Shown: positions 52,709-60,865 of the stretch, one piece after another | Numbering within the stretch: position 1 is the first letter of the stretch | Layout: every line of letters starts with the position of its first letter | NCBI RefSeq assembly: GCF_009770985.1 | Contig: NZ_WSRW01000003.1 | Coordinates: 958,907 to 1,022,906, forward strand | Direction of reading: 5' to 3' | From: Mucilaginibacter lacusdianchii | GTDB taxonomy: Bacteria > Bacteroidota > Bacteroidia > Sphingobacteriales > Sphingobacteriaceae | DNA: 64,000 nucleotides | The notes under the pieces: model-generated | Databases searched by the model: none | The model's input: the letters and a program-made list of their open reading frames with translations, nothing else | Told to the model about the DNA's origin: nothing | Position numbers and translations under genes: made by a program

Positions 52709-53299
52709 ATGAGATTTGTGCCCCAGGCATTTTTTGCTTTTATTTTTTTGTTAGTATTTAATGGGGCATCTAAAGCTTCCGGTATCCCTTTAACGTTTGC
52801 AGATACTGTAAAGAACTTATATCAGCTTCCGGGCAACCCTTTTCCTGCGTTGCCTACTAATGTATCACGTTTGTTTTATGTGCAGCGTACGCCAAATGCT
52901 AACACAATAGTTTATGATTTAAAGCTAAACAGTAATGGCCAGCCAGATGAAGATGAACCCATCCATCCTTACTGGATACGCTATACCGAGGGTGGCAAAC
53001 ATGAAGATTTAGGCCTTATTCAACGCAAATTTGCTTATGGTCTTGTTTCAAAATCGTTAGGTAACGGAAGATTTGATATCAGATTTGTGTCATACAAAAA
53101 ATTACCACTTACTTTAATGAAGGGCAGCGACGGAAAATATCATATCTTCGCAACAATTTCACAAAAGCAATTCATTATTAACCGTATTTTTGTTAAAATT
53201 GAAGGAGGATCGTTCTGGGTTCCCAATGTGCGTTTTGTGGAAATTAAAGGAACTGACCCGACAACAGGTAAAGAAGTTGTTGAACGTTTCAAACCCTGA
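52709..53299 (+). CDS. Secreted DUF4833 protein
   Basis: A 196-residue protein with signal peptide (about 1-23, ending NGASKASG). The mature part matches DUF4833, a beta-rich domain with RLFYVQRTPNANTIVYDLKLN, HPYWIRYTEGG and RKFAYGLVSKSLGNGRFDIRFVSY. There are no cysteines for a lipobox and no enzyme motif. It stands 11 nt after the CDP-alcohol transferase gene and 6 nt before the hydroxylase. The domain often sits near lipid genes in Bacteroidota, to my knowledge, but its role has not been shown. It may bind or process lipid in the periplasm. Confidence 0.82.
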   Translation: MRFVPQAFFAFIFLLVFNGASKASGIPLTFADTVKNLYQLPGNPFPALPTNVSRLFYVQRTPNANTIVYDLKLNSNGQPDEDEPIHPYWIRYTEGGKHEDLGLIQRKFAYGLVSKSLGNGRFDIRFVSYKKLPLTLMKGSDGKYHIFATISQKQFIINRIFVKIEGGSFWVPNVRFVEIKGTDPTTGKEVVERFKP

Positions 53300-53305
53300 T
53301 TAGTG

Positions 53306-53926
53306 ATGAAAAGAAATTACGTTTCAAACTCAAAAGAGTCTGTAAGAATGTTTAAGAGTGACTTATTAGAAAGTCTCTCGAAAGTACATTTCACCGTTCC
53401 ATTGTTTGTTTATGTACCCGTAATTAGTTATTTAATTTATTTGGCTATAGCAAAAAGCACATTAAGTGCATTAGGTGTTGCCGGTATGTTTTTAGCGGGA
53501 CTATCGTTTTGGACGTTTGCGGAATATGTACTGCACCGTTTTGTATTCCACTTTGTACCTAAAGCGGAATGGGCATTGCGCATCCACTTTATTTTTCATG
53601 GTGTACATCATGATTATCCAAGTGATGCCAAACGTTTGGTAATGCCGCCATCGGCAAGTATCCCCATGGCTTTAATATTGTATTTTGCTTTTAATGCCGT
53701 ACTACCACCTACTTATATTTTCGCTTTTTTTCCGGGCTTTTTGCTGGGATATTTGGTGTATGATATGACGCATTATGCCATTCACCATTTCAATTTTAAA
53801 GGCGGCTTTTGGAAAAGAATTAAACAGCATCATATGCTGCACCATTATTCTGACCCTAGCAAAGGTTATGGTGTAAGCTCTCCTGTTTGGGACAAAGTAT
53901 TCCGGTCAGATTTTATTAAGAGATAA
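53306..53926 (+). CDS. Fatty-acid/sterol hydroxylase family protein, Scs7-like (candidate ceramide 2-hydroxylase)
   Basis: Integral membrane di-iron hydroxylase of 206 residues, with hydrophobic segments and a full set of histidine clusters: His77 and His82, His94/98/101/102, His156/160/161, and His175/176/179/180. The order HRFVFHF, HFIFHGVHHDYP, HYAIHHFNF, QHHMLHHY is that of Scs7/FA2H, which 2-hydroxylate the N-acyl chain of ceramides. The start is ATG 53306, just after a GTG at 53303. In this cluster a sphingolipid 2-hydroxylase role is strongly suggested. Carotenoid or sterol substrates are less likely here. Confidence 0.82.
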   Translation: MKRNYVSNSKESVRMFKSDLLESLSKVHFTVPLFVYVPVISYLIYLAIAKSTLSALGVAGMFLAGLSFWTFAEYVLHRFVFHFVPKAEWALRIHFIFHGVHHDYPSDAKRLVMPPSASIPMALILYFAFNAVLPPTYIFAFFPGFLLGYLVYDMTHYAIHHFNFKGGFWKRIKQHHMLHHYSDPSKGYGVSSPVWDKVFRSDFIKR

Positions 53927-53927
53927 T

Positions 53928-54866
53928 ATGAGTTTTGCCCTCACAAAAGGCACACCTGTTAACTTAAAATCTGCGCTGATTGTTGTGCTGGTATGTATAG
54001 CCTACTTAGTAGCATCCTACTTTTTAGTGGGTTTTAAAACCGATCAGTTGGTTTTAACGGGTATTTTCTGCACGGCATATTTTTTGTCTTCCATCACCCG
54101 GAAGTTTATTCTTGGGTTTTCGATTTTTATTGTGTACTGGATAATTTTCGATTACATGAAGGCATTTCCGAATTATAATTATAATCCGGTAAGTATTGCA
54201 AACTTGTATCACGCCGAGAAGTACTTATTTGGGCTAAATGCAGGTACCATGGTGCTTACACCCAATGAGTATTGGTGGTTACATCACGTTAGCTTTTTAG
54301 ATGTAATAACAGGCATATTCTATTTGTGCTGGATACCGGTACCGCTTGCTTTTGCTGGTTACTTATTTTTTACTAACCGCCATCAGTTTCTGCGGTTTTC
54401 GTTAACTTTTGTTACGGTAAATTTGCTTGGATTTGTAGTTTATTACGTTTATCCAGCAGCACCACCTTGGTACGTTCACTTTAATGGCTTTCAATTTCAT
54501 GCCGGTACGCCGGGCAATACGGCAGGCTTAGCCAGGTTTGATGCGTTCTTCAAAATTAACGTCTTTAAATCGATATACGCGAAAGGTTCAAACGTATTTG
54601 CTGCTATGCCGTCGCTACATTCCAGCTATCCGGTTATTGTTTTATATTACGGCTTAAAGAACCGTTTAGGCATAATCAATATTTTCTTTGCAACGGTGAT
54701 GGTGGGTATATGGTTTGCAGCTGTGTATACTAGTCATCATTATATGCTAGACGTGTTAGCGGGCATAGTTTGTGCCATTATGGGTATTGTTATATTTAAT
54801 CTTATTAGTACCAGATATAAGCCTTTGCGCAACGCTTTGTATAAATACGAAGCTGTTATACAATAA
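53928..54866 (+). CDS. PAP2-superfamily membrane protein, candidate inositol phosphorylceramide synthase
   Basis: Polytopic protein of 312 residues with about seven to eight helices. It shows the Aur1/IPC-synthase pattern: YYVYPAAPPWY (171-182), AMPSLHSSYP with His231 as candidate catalytic residue, and YTSHHYMLDVLAG with His271 and Asp275 as the second catalytic pair. Aur1-type enzymes transfer phosphoinositol from phosphatidylinositol to ceramide; the B. thetaiotaomicron counterpart is BT_1525. It starts 2 nt after the hydroxylase stop, so it is co-transcribed. A PAP2-type phosphatase is an alternative, but the cluster content favours the transferase role. Confidence 0.82.
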   Translation: MSFALTKGTPVNLKSALIVVLVCIAYLVASYFLVGFKTDQLVLTGIFCTAYFLSSITRKFILGFSIFIVYWIIFDYMKAFPNYNYNPVSIANLYHAEKYLFGLNAGTMVLTPNEYWWLHHVSFLDVITGIFYLCWIPVPLAFAGYLFFTNRHQFLRFSLTFVTVNLLGFVVYYVYPAAPPWYVHFNGFQFHAGTPGNTAGLARFDAFFKINVFKSIYAKGSNVFAAMPSLHSSYPVIVLYYGLKNRLGIINIFFATVMVGIWFAAVYTSHHYMLDVLAGIVCAIMGIVIFNLISTRYKPLRNALYKYEAVIQ

Positions 54867-54966
54867 CCTTTTTTCTGAAGTAATACTTAACCTAAAGTAT
54901 TACTAAAAGTAAACGGCATGCTATTTGTATCTATATAAACGCATTACATGAAGTATGCGTTTATAT

Positions 54967-55707
54967 ATGAAAAAAATAGCTACGCTCCTTATACTAATTG
55001 CCGTTTTCTCATCTGGTTTTGCACAAGCAGGTATCATTGATAGCTTAAAGCAACAACTTCAGGTAACCACCGAAGACTCCCTCAAAGCAGATATTTATAC
55101 AAAGATAGCTACATGTTATCTTGATTTTGACAGCGCACCGAATACTTATACCAAACGTATATATCAAGAAAATGCCATTAACTATACTATGGCTGCACTC
55201 CATTTATTTTCAAAACGTGCTGATACAACTGGTTTAAAAATAAGTTACACTAACCTGTCTAAAGCATATCGTTCGCAAAATAAATTTGCTCAGGCTAAAT
55301 GGTTCGTTTTACAGGCTAACGCGCTGTCGCGCCAGCAAAATAATGTTAACGATATTATAAACTCACTTGTAGAGCTGGCCAGTATCAAGATGGATATCCG
55401 TGATTATAATTTGGCACGTAAAGACTTAAATGAGGCTTTAAGATTATCAGTACTTAACAATTCCATTGACGATAATGCGCAGGTTAAACAAGCTTTTACC
55501 AGGTTGTACAATTTTATAAAAGTTACCGACGAGGAAAATATTTTCATAAACGCTAACTTGTTAAAAGCTAGCACTTATGCCTCACTCACCTCAAAGAAAA
55601 AAGCAGTAAAAACAACAAAAATGACCACCGCTACAAGTAAACGTAAGATTTATGCAGTAAGCAACAAAAAAGTCGATACAAATAATGCGGTTGTTGTTTC
55701 TTTGTAG
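54967..55707 (+). CDS. Exported TPR-like helical protein (unknown)
   Basis: A 246-residue protein from ATG 54967 (a few codons earlier lies another in-frame ATG). A signal peptide (about 1-19) ends in SGFAQAG. The body is built from helical repeats resembling tetratricopeptides, with KISYTNLSKAYRSQNKFAQAKWFVLQANALS and NSLVELASIKMDIRDYNLARKDLNEALRLS. A lysine/threonine-rich tail follows. The function is unknown. It follows the Aur1-like gene by 100 nt and may not belong to the lipid cluster. Confidence 0.7.
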   Translation: MKKIATLLILIAVFSSGFAQAGIIDSLKQQLQVTTEDSLKADIYTKIATCYLDFDSAPNTYTKRIYQENAINYTMAALHLFSKRADTTGLKISYTNLSKAYRSQNKFAQAKWFVLQANALSRQQNNVNDIINSLVELASIKMDIRDYNLARKDLNEALRLSVLNNSIDDNAQVKQAFTRLYNFIKVTDEENIFINANLLKASTYASLTSKKKAVKTTKMTTATSKRKIYAVSNKKVDTNNAVVVSL

Positions 55708-55722
55708 TGGAGAATTGGTAGT

Positions 55723-55762
55723 AAATAAAAAGAGCTGTCTAAATAGACAGCTCTTTTTATTT
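55723..55762. terminator. Bidirectional intrinsic terminator
   Basis: Long stem of about 18 bp (AAATAAAAAGAGCTGTCTA with its complement) with a tight loop between convergent genes; it reaches the stop codon of the metallophosphoesterase. Confidence 0.85.
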
Positions 55763-57101
55763 AGCTCATTTTTCTTTTTAAAGTAATAACCGTTATCTCT
55801 GGCCAGATTCCTAAACGGCCGGAAAAAGCTAAAAATCCAAAGCCACGATTTACATATAAATGTCGATTGTTCTCAGAAGCTAAGCCAGCCCAATCTAGGT
55901 AACGATATTTAACGGGACTCCAACGGAATGCATCTGTTTCTACACCAAACTGTGCTCCGTGCGTATGGCCTGATAGCGTTAGATGGATATTACTTGGATG
56001 GTATCGTACAATTTCTTCCCAATGTGTTGGGTCGTGAGATAGTAATATTTTGAAAGCTTTAGGATCTACATTAGTCAATGCTTTATCTAAATCCCCAACT
56101 TTAATGAAACCTCTTCCCCAATTTTGTACACCAATTAGTACAATCTTATCTCCATTTTTATTTAACTCAATATTTTCATCCAATAAAAGCTTATATCCCA
56201 AAGTTTTATGATGCGCTTTTAACTTGTCTAAATTAGTTGCCTTATCCTTAGGTGTGTTCCAAGAAATATAATCACCATAGTCATGGTTTCCCAATATGGA
56301 AAACTGCCCGTAAGGTGCCCTTAATTGATTGAAATGGTTCATATAAGGTTCTATCTCCCATGCACCATTATTAACCAAGTCTCCTGTGAATACAAACAAG
56401 TCAGACTTTTGAGCTTTCGCTAAATCTATTCCTCGCTGTACAGCTGCCGCGTCATCAAAACTTCCTGAATGTATATCAGACAATTGTGTTATGGTAAATC
56501 CATCAAACGCCTCCGGCAAATCATCAAAATATAGCGTTTGTCGATGAACCTTATAATCATACTTACCCTTAAACATGGCATACAAAAATGATGTAAACGG
56601 AATAGCGGCTAAAAGAACGGCAGCTTCAGATACAAACTTGCGTCGTGTGGGGATATAGCCGCTGGTAGTAGGCTTGTGTTTAAAGTAATTTATGATTCCT
56701 TCAACCAACCTGGTTATATCACCAAAAAACAACGTAAGTACAAAAACAGCTTTGGTAATCAGTAGCGTTAAGAATAAACTGAGGAACCACATATGCCTGG
56801 GCGACATGCCGCGTGATAATGCAGACCCCTCCACTACCGTCAATGATAGAAAAGTCACGGCAAGCGATATGCCCAAATAACCCCACAATACAATGCTTCG
56901 AGTTAGCGAACTTCGATCAGACATCAGTGTTTTTAAACCTTGATAAACGTACCAGTCCATAAGCAAACTTATACCCATTAAAATGAAAGCGAAGTTTAGG
57001 AAACCACCGTGGCGCATAGTATAAATGTGTTTTGCGTGAAAGATAGAACTTAGAAAATCAAGTTTTGTTGGCAGGCTGTAAGTTTGTTGAATTAAACTCA
57101 T
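55761..57101 (-). CDS. Membrane-anchored metallophosphoesterase
   Basis: A 446-residue protein. Four to five hydrophobic segments occupy about 30-190, with a twin-arginine-like PTRRKFVSEAAVLLAA before the last one. The calcineurin-like domain follows (about 205-440): LSDIHSGSFDD (metal Asp and His), FTGDLVNN, LGNHDYGDY, LSHDPTHW and SGHTHGAQ, all five family motifs. This matches YkuE-like phosphohydrolases, some of which act on lipids such as UDP-diacylglucosamine. The substrate here is unknown. An in-frame ATG at 57017 (MRHGGF) is an alternative start directly before the first helix. Confidence 0.88.
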   Translation of the reverse strand: MSLIQQTYSLPTKLDFLSSIFHAKHIYTMRHGGFLNFAFILMGISLLMDWYVYQGLKTLMSDRSSLTRSIVLWGYLGISLAVTFLSLTVVEGSALSRGMSPRHMWFLSLFLTLLITKAVFVLTLFFGDITRLVEGIINYFKHKPTTSGYIPTRRKFVSEAAVLLAAIPFTSFLYAMFKGKYDYKVHRQTLYFDDLPEAFDGFTITQLSDIHSGSFDDAAAVQRGIDLAKAQKSDLFVFTGDLVNNGAWEIEPYMNHFNQLRAPYGQFSILGNHDYGDYISWNTPKDKATNLDKLKAHHKTLGYKLLLDENIELNKNGDKIVLIGVQNWGRGFIKVGDLDKALTNVDPKAFKILLSHDPTHWEEIVRYHPSNIHLTLSGHTHGAQFGVETDAFRWSPVKYRYLDWAGLASENNRHLYVNRGFGFLAFSGRLGIWPEITVITLKRKMS

Positions 57102-57120
57102 CGGGCTATGAATAAACCGT

Positions 57121-57128
57121 TACTTTTG
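57121..57128 (+). promoter_or_regulatory. Candidate -7 promoter box of the HAD gene (TACTTTTG)
   Basis: Exact TAnnTTTG match ending 8 nt before the ATG at 57137, in the 35-nt gap between divergent genes. Confidence 0.5.
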
Positions 57129-57136
57129 CCGCCGAC

Positions 57137-57781
57137 ATGAACAGCAATTTGAAAAATAAATTTGATAGTATAATATTTGATTTAGACGGTACCCTATGGG
57201 ATTCAACCGTTACGGTTGCCAACGCCTGGCAAAAAGCTAAAATGGAATTTGATTATGTAACCAACGATATAACTCCGCAAGATGTGCAAGGTATAGCAGG
57301 TATGGCTTACGATGCAATTTTCGAGAAGCTTTTTCCGTACCTAACCACTGAACAGCGAAATGAATTTAAGGCACGATGTGCCAAGTATGAGCTGGAGATG
57401 CTTAATGAACACGGTGGCAAACTGTACCCTGATCTAAAACCTACCCTGGCCGACCTGGCAACAAGATATAAATTGTTTGTGGTGAGTAATTGCCAGTGTG
57501 GTTACATTGAGTTGTTTTTGACTTTAAACAACTTAGAAAGCACTTTTGCCGGGCATCAGTGCTATGGTACTAAAAGCCAGCCTAAGTACTTAAACATTAT
57601 TGATATTGTTCAAGATCATAATTTACAAAACCCTGTTTATGTTGGAGATACGCAAGGTGACCTCGACTCGAGCAGCAAAGCTGGTGTACCGATGATATTT
57701 GCAGCCTATGGCTTTGGAGAAGTGAACGGCGAACAAATTTCCAACATTGAAAGATTTAGCGATTTACAGGTTCTATTATAA
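57137..57781 (+). CDS. HAD-superfamily hydrolase, phosphoglycolate phosphatase-like
   Basis: Haloacid dehalogenase phosphatase of 214 residues with subclass IA cap. Motif I is FDLDGTLWDS (nucleophile Asp), motif II is VVSNCQ, motif III lysine is in KSQPKYLN, and motif IV is VGDTQGDLDSSSKAGV. The sequence suits a small-molecule phosphatase, for example of phosphoglycolate or beta-phosphoglucomutase type. The B. thetaiotaomicron inositol-lipid pathway needs a phosphatidylinositol-phosphate phosphatase, but this gene is 2.3 kb away, separated from the cluster by terminator and convergent gene, so a link is only possible. Confidence 0.87.
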   Translation: MNSNLKNKFDSIIFDLDGTLWDSTVTVANAWQKAKMEFDYVTNDITPQDVQGIAGMAYDAIFEKLFPYLTTEQRNEFKARCAKYELEMLNEHGGKLYPDLKPTLADLATRYKLFVVSNCQCGYIELFLTLNNLESTFAGHQCYGTKSQPKYLNIIDIVQDHNLQNPVYVGDTQGDLDSSSKAGVPMIFAAYGFGEVNGEQISNIERFSDLQVLL

Positions 57782-57785
57782 AAAA

Positions 57786-57995
57786 TCATTTTTTACCGGT
57801 AGTATCTTTCATATAAGTACTATCGGTGAACTTGCTACTGCTGCTACTGTTGGACGCGTCATCGGTGGCTCCGGCACCCACATTCTGCAATTCATTAATT
57901 CGGCGGCCTTTATCTTCATGCTGTTTCTTAGACGGTGAACTACAAGAAGACAATACGAAAGCAGCTATTGCTATTGTATAAAGTCTTTTCAACAT
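57786..57995 (-). CDS. Small lipoprotein
   Basis: A 69-residue protein with a signal peptide and lipobox FVLSSCSSP (acylated Cys18). The mature part is short, polar, Ser/Asp/Lys-rich and probably disordered (SNSSSSSKFTDSTYMKDTTGKK). It ends 5 nt from the HAD gene, convergent. No family recognised. Confidence 0.72.
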   Translation of the reverse strand: MLKRLYTIAIAAFVLSSCSSPSKKQHEDKGRRINELQNVGAGATDDASNSSSSSKFTDSTYMKDTTGKK

Positions 57996-58091
57996 ACAAA
58001 AATTATTGTAGTTCGCTTTATACAGCTATTGTGCCATTATTGATTATCAATAGGATGCGATGTGTAACAAGTCTGTTTCTTTTAAACGCTG

Positions 58092-58592
58092 TCAAATTTT
58101 TTCAAACCGTTGACGGTGCAAATTTGCCATTTGCTGATAATCGGTATCTTGTTTAGCCATTTGCCAATAGTCATAAAATATAGCAGCAGATTGTGCTTTG
58201 ACTTCATCCACTACCCTGGGTAACTGTTCGCGTCCATGCGCCCCACTTTGGCCTTTTTTATCGTCAGGTACTGGTCCGTCATATTTCTTGCCGCTTTTGT
58301 GGTTAGCATATCTTCGCGACCGCGTATAGCCCATCTGCAAAAACTTCCGAGCCATATCCATCCCTACAAAGTCATCTGCCTGTTTATAATTTACAAATAA
58401 TTGGTAAATAATTTCTGCAGATTCCCGAGCTACTTCTGGAGTTTTAAAACGCCAATACGGTAAAATTTCCGATTTGTAGGGTTGCACCAATAATACCCCT
58501 TGTTCACCTTTGCCTATTTTATAGAGTTCAGGGTGCAAACGAAAATCAATTGTTGAAAAATCTAAATTGTAATCGAACCCTGTCTGCTTCAT
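58092..58592 (-). CDS. DUF4385 family protein
   Basis: A 166-residue protein. DUF4385 features include FDYNLDFSTIDFRLHPELYKIGKGEQGVL, WRFKTPEVARESA and the basic SRRYANHKSGKKYDG...DPNK-like stretch. No signal peptide or membrane segment. The family is widespread but its role is unknown to me. A TATACTTG box (one mismatch to TAnnTTTG) lies 7 nt upstream of its ATG on the minus strand. Possible nucleic-acid contact via the basic segment is a guess. Confidence 0.82.
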   Translation of the reverse strand: MKQTGFDYNLDFSTIDFRLHPELYKIGKGEQGVLLVQPYKSEILPYWRFKTPEVARESAEIIYQLFVNYKQADDFVGMDMARKFLQMGYTRSRRYANHKSGKKYDGPVPDDKKGQSGAHGREQLPRVVDEVKAQSAAIFYDYWQMAKQDTDYQQMANLHRQRFEKI

Positions 58593-58735
58593 GTAATTAC
58601 AAGTATATAATTTGGCTGATTGTTTGTCGAAGTGACATTGCTTTAATTAAATTGATGCATTAAATCTTAATTTTTGACGGCGATAAAACATAATACTTAA
58701 TTAATTTACAGATTTTTGCCTCACTTTATTTCCAC

Positions 58736-60109
58736 ATGAATTATAACACTCAAGATACCATTGTTGCGTTGGCTACACCTAATGGAAGCGGCGCAATTGC
58801 CGTTATTCGTTTATCTGGACCGGATGCTGTTAAAATAGCTAACAGCGTATTTAAAGGAAAAGATTTAACTAAACAGGCGTCACACACTATACATTTTGGT
58901 ACTATTATAGATGATAATCTGGTGTTGGATGAAGTTTTAATGTCTTTGTTTGTTGCCCCGCGATCATACACGCGCGAAAATGTGGTAGAAATTTCTTGCC
59001 ACGGCTCATCTTATATCATACAATCTATCATTAAGCTTCTCATTAAAAAGGGTGCTCGTGCTGCTAAGCCAGGAGAGTTTACCATGCGTGCTTTTTTAAA
59101 CGGGCAGTTTGATTTATCGCAAGCTGAGGCGGTTGCAGACCTGATTGCGTCTGATTCTAAAGCATCACAACAGGCTGCGCTGCAACAACTAAGAGGCGGA
59201 TATAGTAATGAACTCCAAACGCTTCGTGAGCAACTTGTGCAATTTGCATCTTTGGTAGAACTAGAACTTGATTTTTCGGAAGAAGATGTTGAATTTGCAA
59301 ACAGAGCCCAACTGAAGCAATTGATTTTTGACTTAACTCGGATTATTGGCAAATTGATTAAATCGTTTGAATTAGGCAATGCCGTTAAGCATGGAGTAAG
59401 CACCGTAATAGCAGGCAGGCCAAACGCTGGTAAATCTACTTTATTAAATGCATTATTGAATGAAGAAAGGGCTATTGTAAGTGACATTGCAGGCACTACC
59501 CGAGATACCATTGAAGAAGCACTGAACATCAACGGTATTAATTTCAGGCTGATAGATACAGCAGGTATACGTGAAGCAACCGATGCTATTGAGCAAATAG
59601 GCGTTCAAAAAACAATGGAGAAAATCAGCCAATCAGCTTTGCTATTGTATGTTTTTGATGTTCAAAACTTGTCGATTGCAGAATTGGAGATTGATGTAAA
59701 TAGTTTATGCAAGCCCGGTTTGCCTGTTATTGTAATTGCTAATAAAATTGATTTGCAACAACCGGTAGATTATCAATCTTCATTACCTGAAGGTGTAGTT
59801 GTAATTACTATATCAGCCAAGGAAAAAACACACATTGATGAGCTGAAGCAAATAATTTATGATCAAGCTGTGCAAGGTAGATTAAATGGTAACGAAACAT
59901 TGGTAACTAATATACGCCATTTAGAAGCACTTCAAAAAACTGAACAAGCCCTCATTAAAACGCTTGAAGGTGTAGATATGCAGGTCACGTCTGACTTTCT
60001 AGCTATAGATATCAAACAAGCCCTTCTTTATTTAGGTGAAATAACCGGGACTGTTACAACTGACGATTTGCTGGATAATATATTTTCGAAGTTCTGTATC
60101 GGCAAATAG
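58736..60109 (+). CDS. mnmE: tRNA uridine-5-carboxymethylaminomethyl(34) synthesis GTPase MnmE
   Basis: GTPase that, with MnmG, modifies the wobble uridine of certain tRNAs. The N-terminal formyl-THF-binding domain (about 1-120) starts DTIVALATPNGSGAIAVIRLSG. A helical domain surrounds the inserted G domain (about 215-375), with GRPNAGKSTLLNALL, DTAGIRE and NKID motifs. The C-terminus FCIGK carries the conserved cysteine. Length 457 is normal. Confidence 0.97.
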   Translation: MNYNTQDTIVALATPNGSGAIAVIRLSGPDAVKIANSVFKGKDLTKQASHTIHFGTIIDDNLVLDEVLMSLFVAPRSYTRENVVEISCHGSSYIIQSIIKLLIKKGARAAKPGEFTMRAFLNGQFDLSQAEAVADLIASDSKASQQAALQQLRGGYSNELQTLREQLVQFASLVELELDFSEEDVEFANRAQLKQLIFDLTRIIGKLIKSFELGNAVKHGVSTVIAGRPNAGKSTLLNALLNEERAIVSDIAGTTRDTIEEALNINGINFRLIDTAGIREATDAIEQIGVQKTMEKISQSALLLYVFDVQNLSIAELEIDVNSLCKPGLPVIVIANKIDLQQPVDYQSSLPEGVVVITISAKEKTHIDELKQIIYDQAVQGRLNGNETLVTNIRHLEALQKTEQALIKTLEGVDMQVTSDFLAIDIKQALLYLGEITGTVTTDDLLDNIFSKFCIGK

Positions 60110-60337
60110 TTGCATATAGCTTCTTTTGTTATCATTTGTTTACCTTTTATATTCCTTGTTCATGATAAACCTCCCATAAGTGTTATAGCAATCAAGTGCA
60201 AGATGGCAAATGAATAAATAGTGTAGTGCGCCTATAATATGGGTTTATGCCAGAAGCTCTTGCACGCTACAGATGCTATGAGCTTCACTTAGCTGAATAA
60301 TTCTCTTCTTCACTTATCCTTTTAAGTTGAAATACAA
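60110..60337. other. Intergenic region after mnmE
   Basis: About 230 nt, no plausible reading frame, no tRNA and no strong hairpin terminator recognised. Coding density drops from here to the window end. Confidence 0.4.
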
Positions 60338-60619
60338 TCAAGCCTTTAAGCTTATAATGATAAATGGGGCATATATAAGAACGGATATAATTATATAAAA
60401 CAACTTATGCTCCTTCCTCAGTACCGCATTGGTTAAGATTATTATGCTGAAGGGCAGAGTCAAAATAGGCATTAATGGGAACTCCCCTACAATAATCGGT
60501 TCATATAAGACTTTCCCTGTAAGAAGTATGACGAGAAGTGGGGACCAGCCGATATAGTACAATACGAAAGCAAGTATAGCAACCTTGTGGTTACTGATAT
60601 ATTGATATGTCTTGTTCAT
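60338..60619 (-). CDS. Small hypothetical membrane protein
   Basis: A 93-residue protein from the ATG at 60619 (the frame is open to 60658). It has three hydrophobic segments: KVAILAFVLYYIGWSPLLVILLTG, PLMPILTLPFSIIILTNAVL and LFYIIISVLIYAPFIIIS. No family recognised. It is isolated, so co-transcription gives no clue. Confidence 0.5.
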   Translation of the reverse strand: MNKTYQYISNHKVAILAFVLYYIGWSPLLVILLTGKVLYEPIIVGEFPLMPILTLPFSIIILTNAVLRKEHKLFYIIISVLIYAPFIIISLKA

Positions 60620-60770
60620 CTGCATTAAGGGTCTGCTACTTAATACAGTGCATTTCATAGAGGTAACCTTTCAGTAATCTACGAAATTTCATACTTTATA
60701 CAGGGATAAAAATCCTTGGATTGAGAACACAAAAAATAATGGACGCAATTGATGAAAAAGGTTATCTTGT

Positions 60771-60793
60771 AGACACTTTGCATGAAAGTGTCT
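60771..60793. repeat. Inverted repeat AGACACTTT-gcatg-AAAGTGTCT
   Basis: Perfect 9-bp arms around a 5-nt loop. There is no T-run on either side, so it is not a standard terminator. It lies between two small genes. Confidence 0.35.
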
Positions 60794-60865
60794 AACTTTC
60801 TACTTTGTCAATCACATTTTTAAGAAAATCGTACTTTTTACTGGTTGGTAATTTCTTGGGCTGCA

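Noticed and set aside
59011..59532. Long minus-strand open frame opposite mnmE (173 codons)
   Set aside because: Serine/cysteine-rich shadow of a strong coding gene; no family resemblance.
60738..60794. 18-codon frame (MDAIDEKGYLVDTLHESV) over a hairpin
   Set aside because: Too short to support, and it coincides with an inverted repeat; kept only as a repeat feature.
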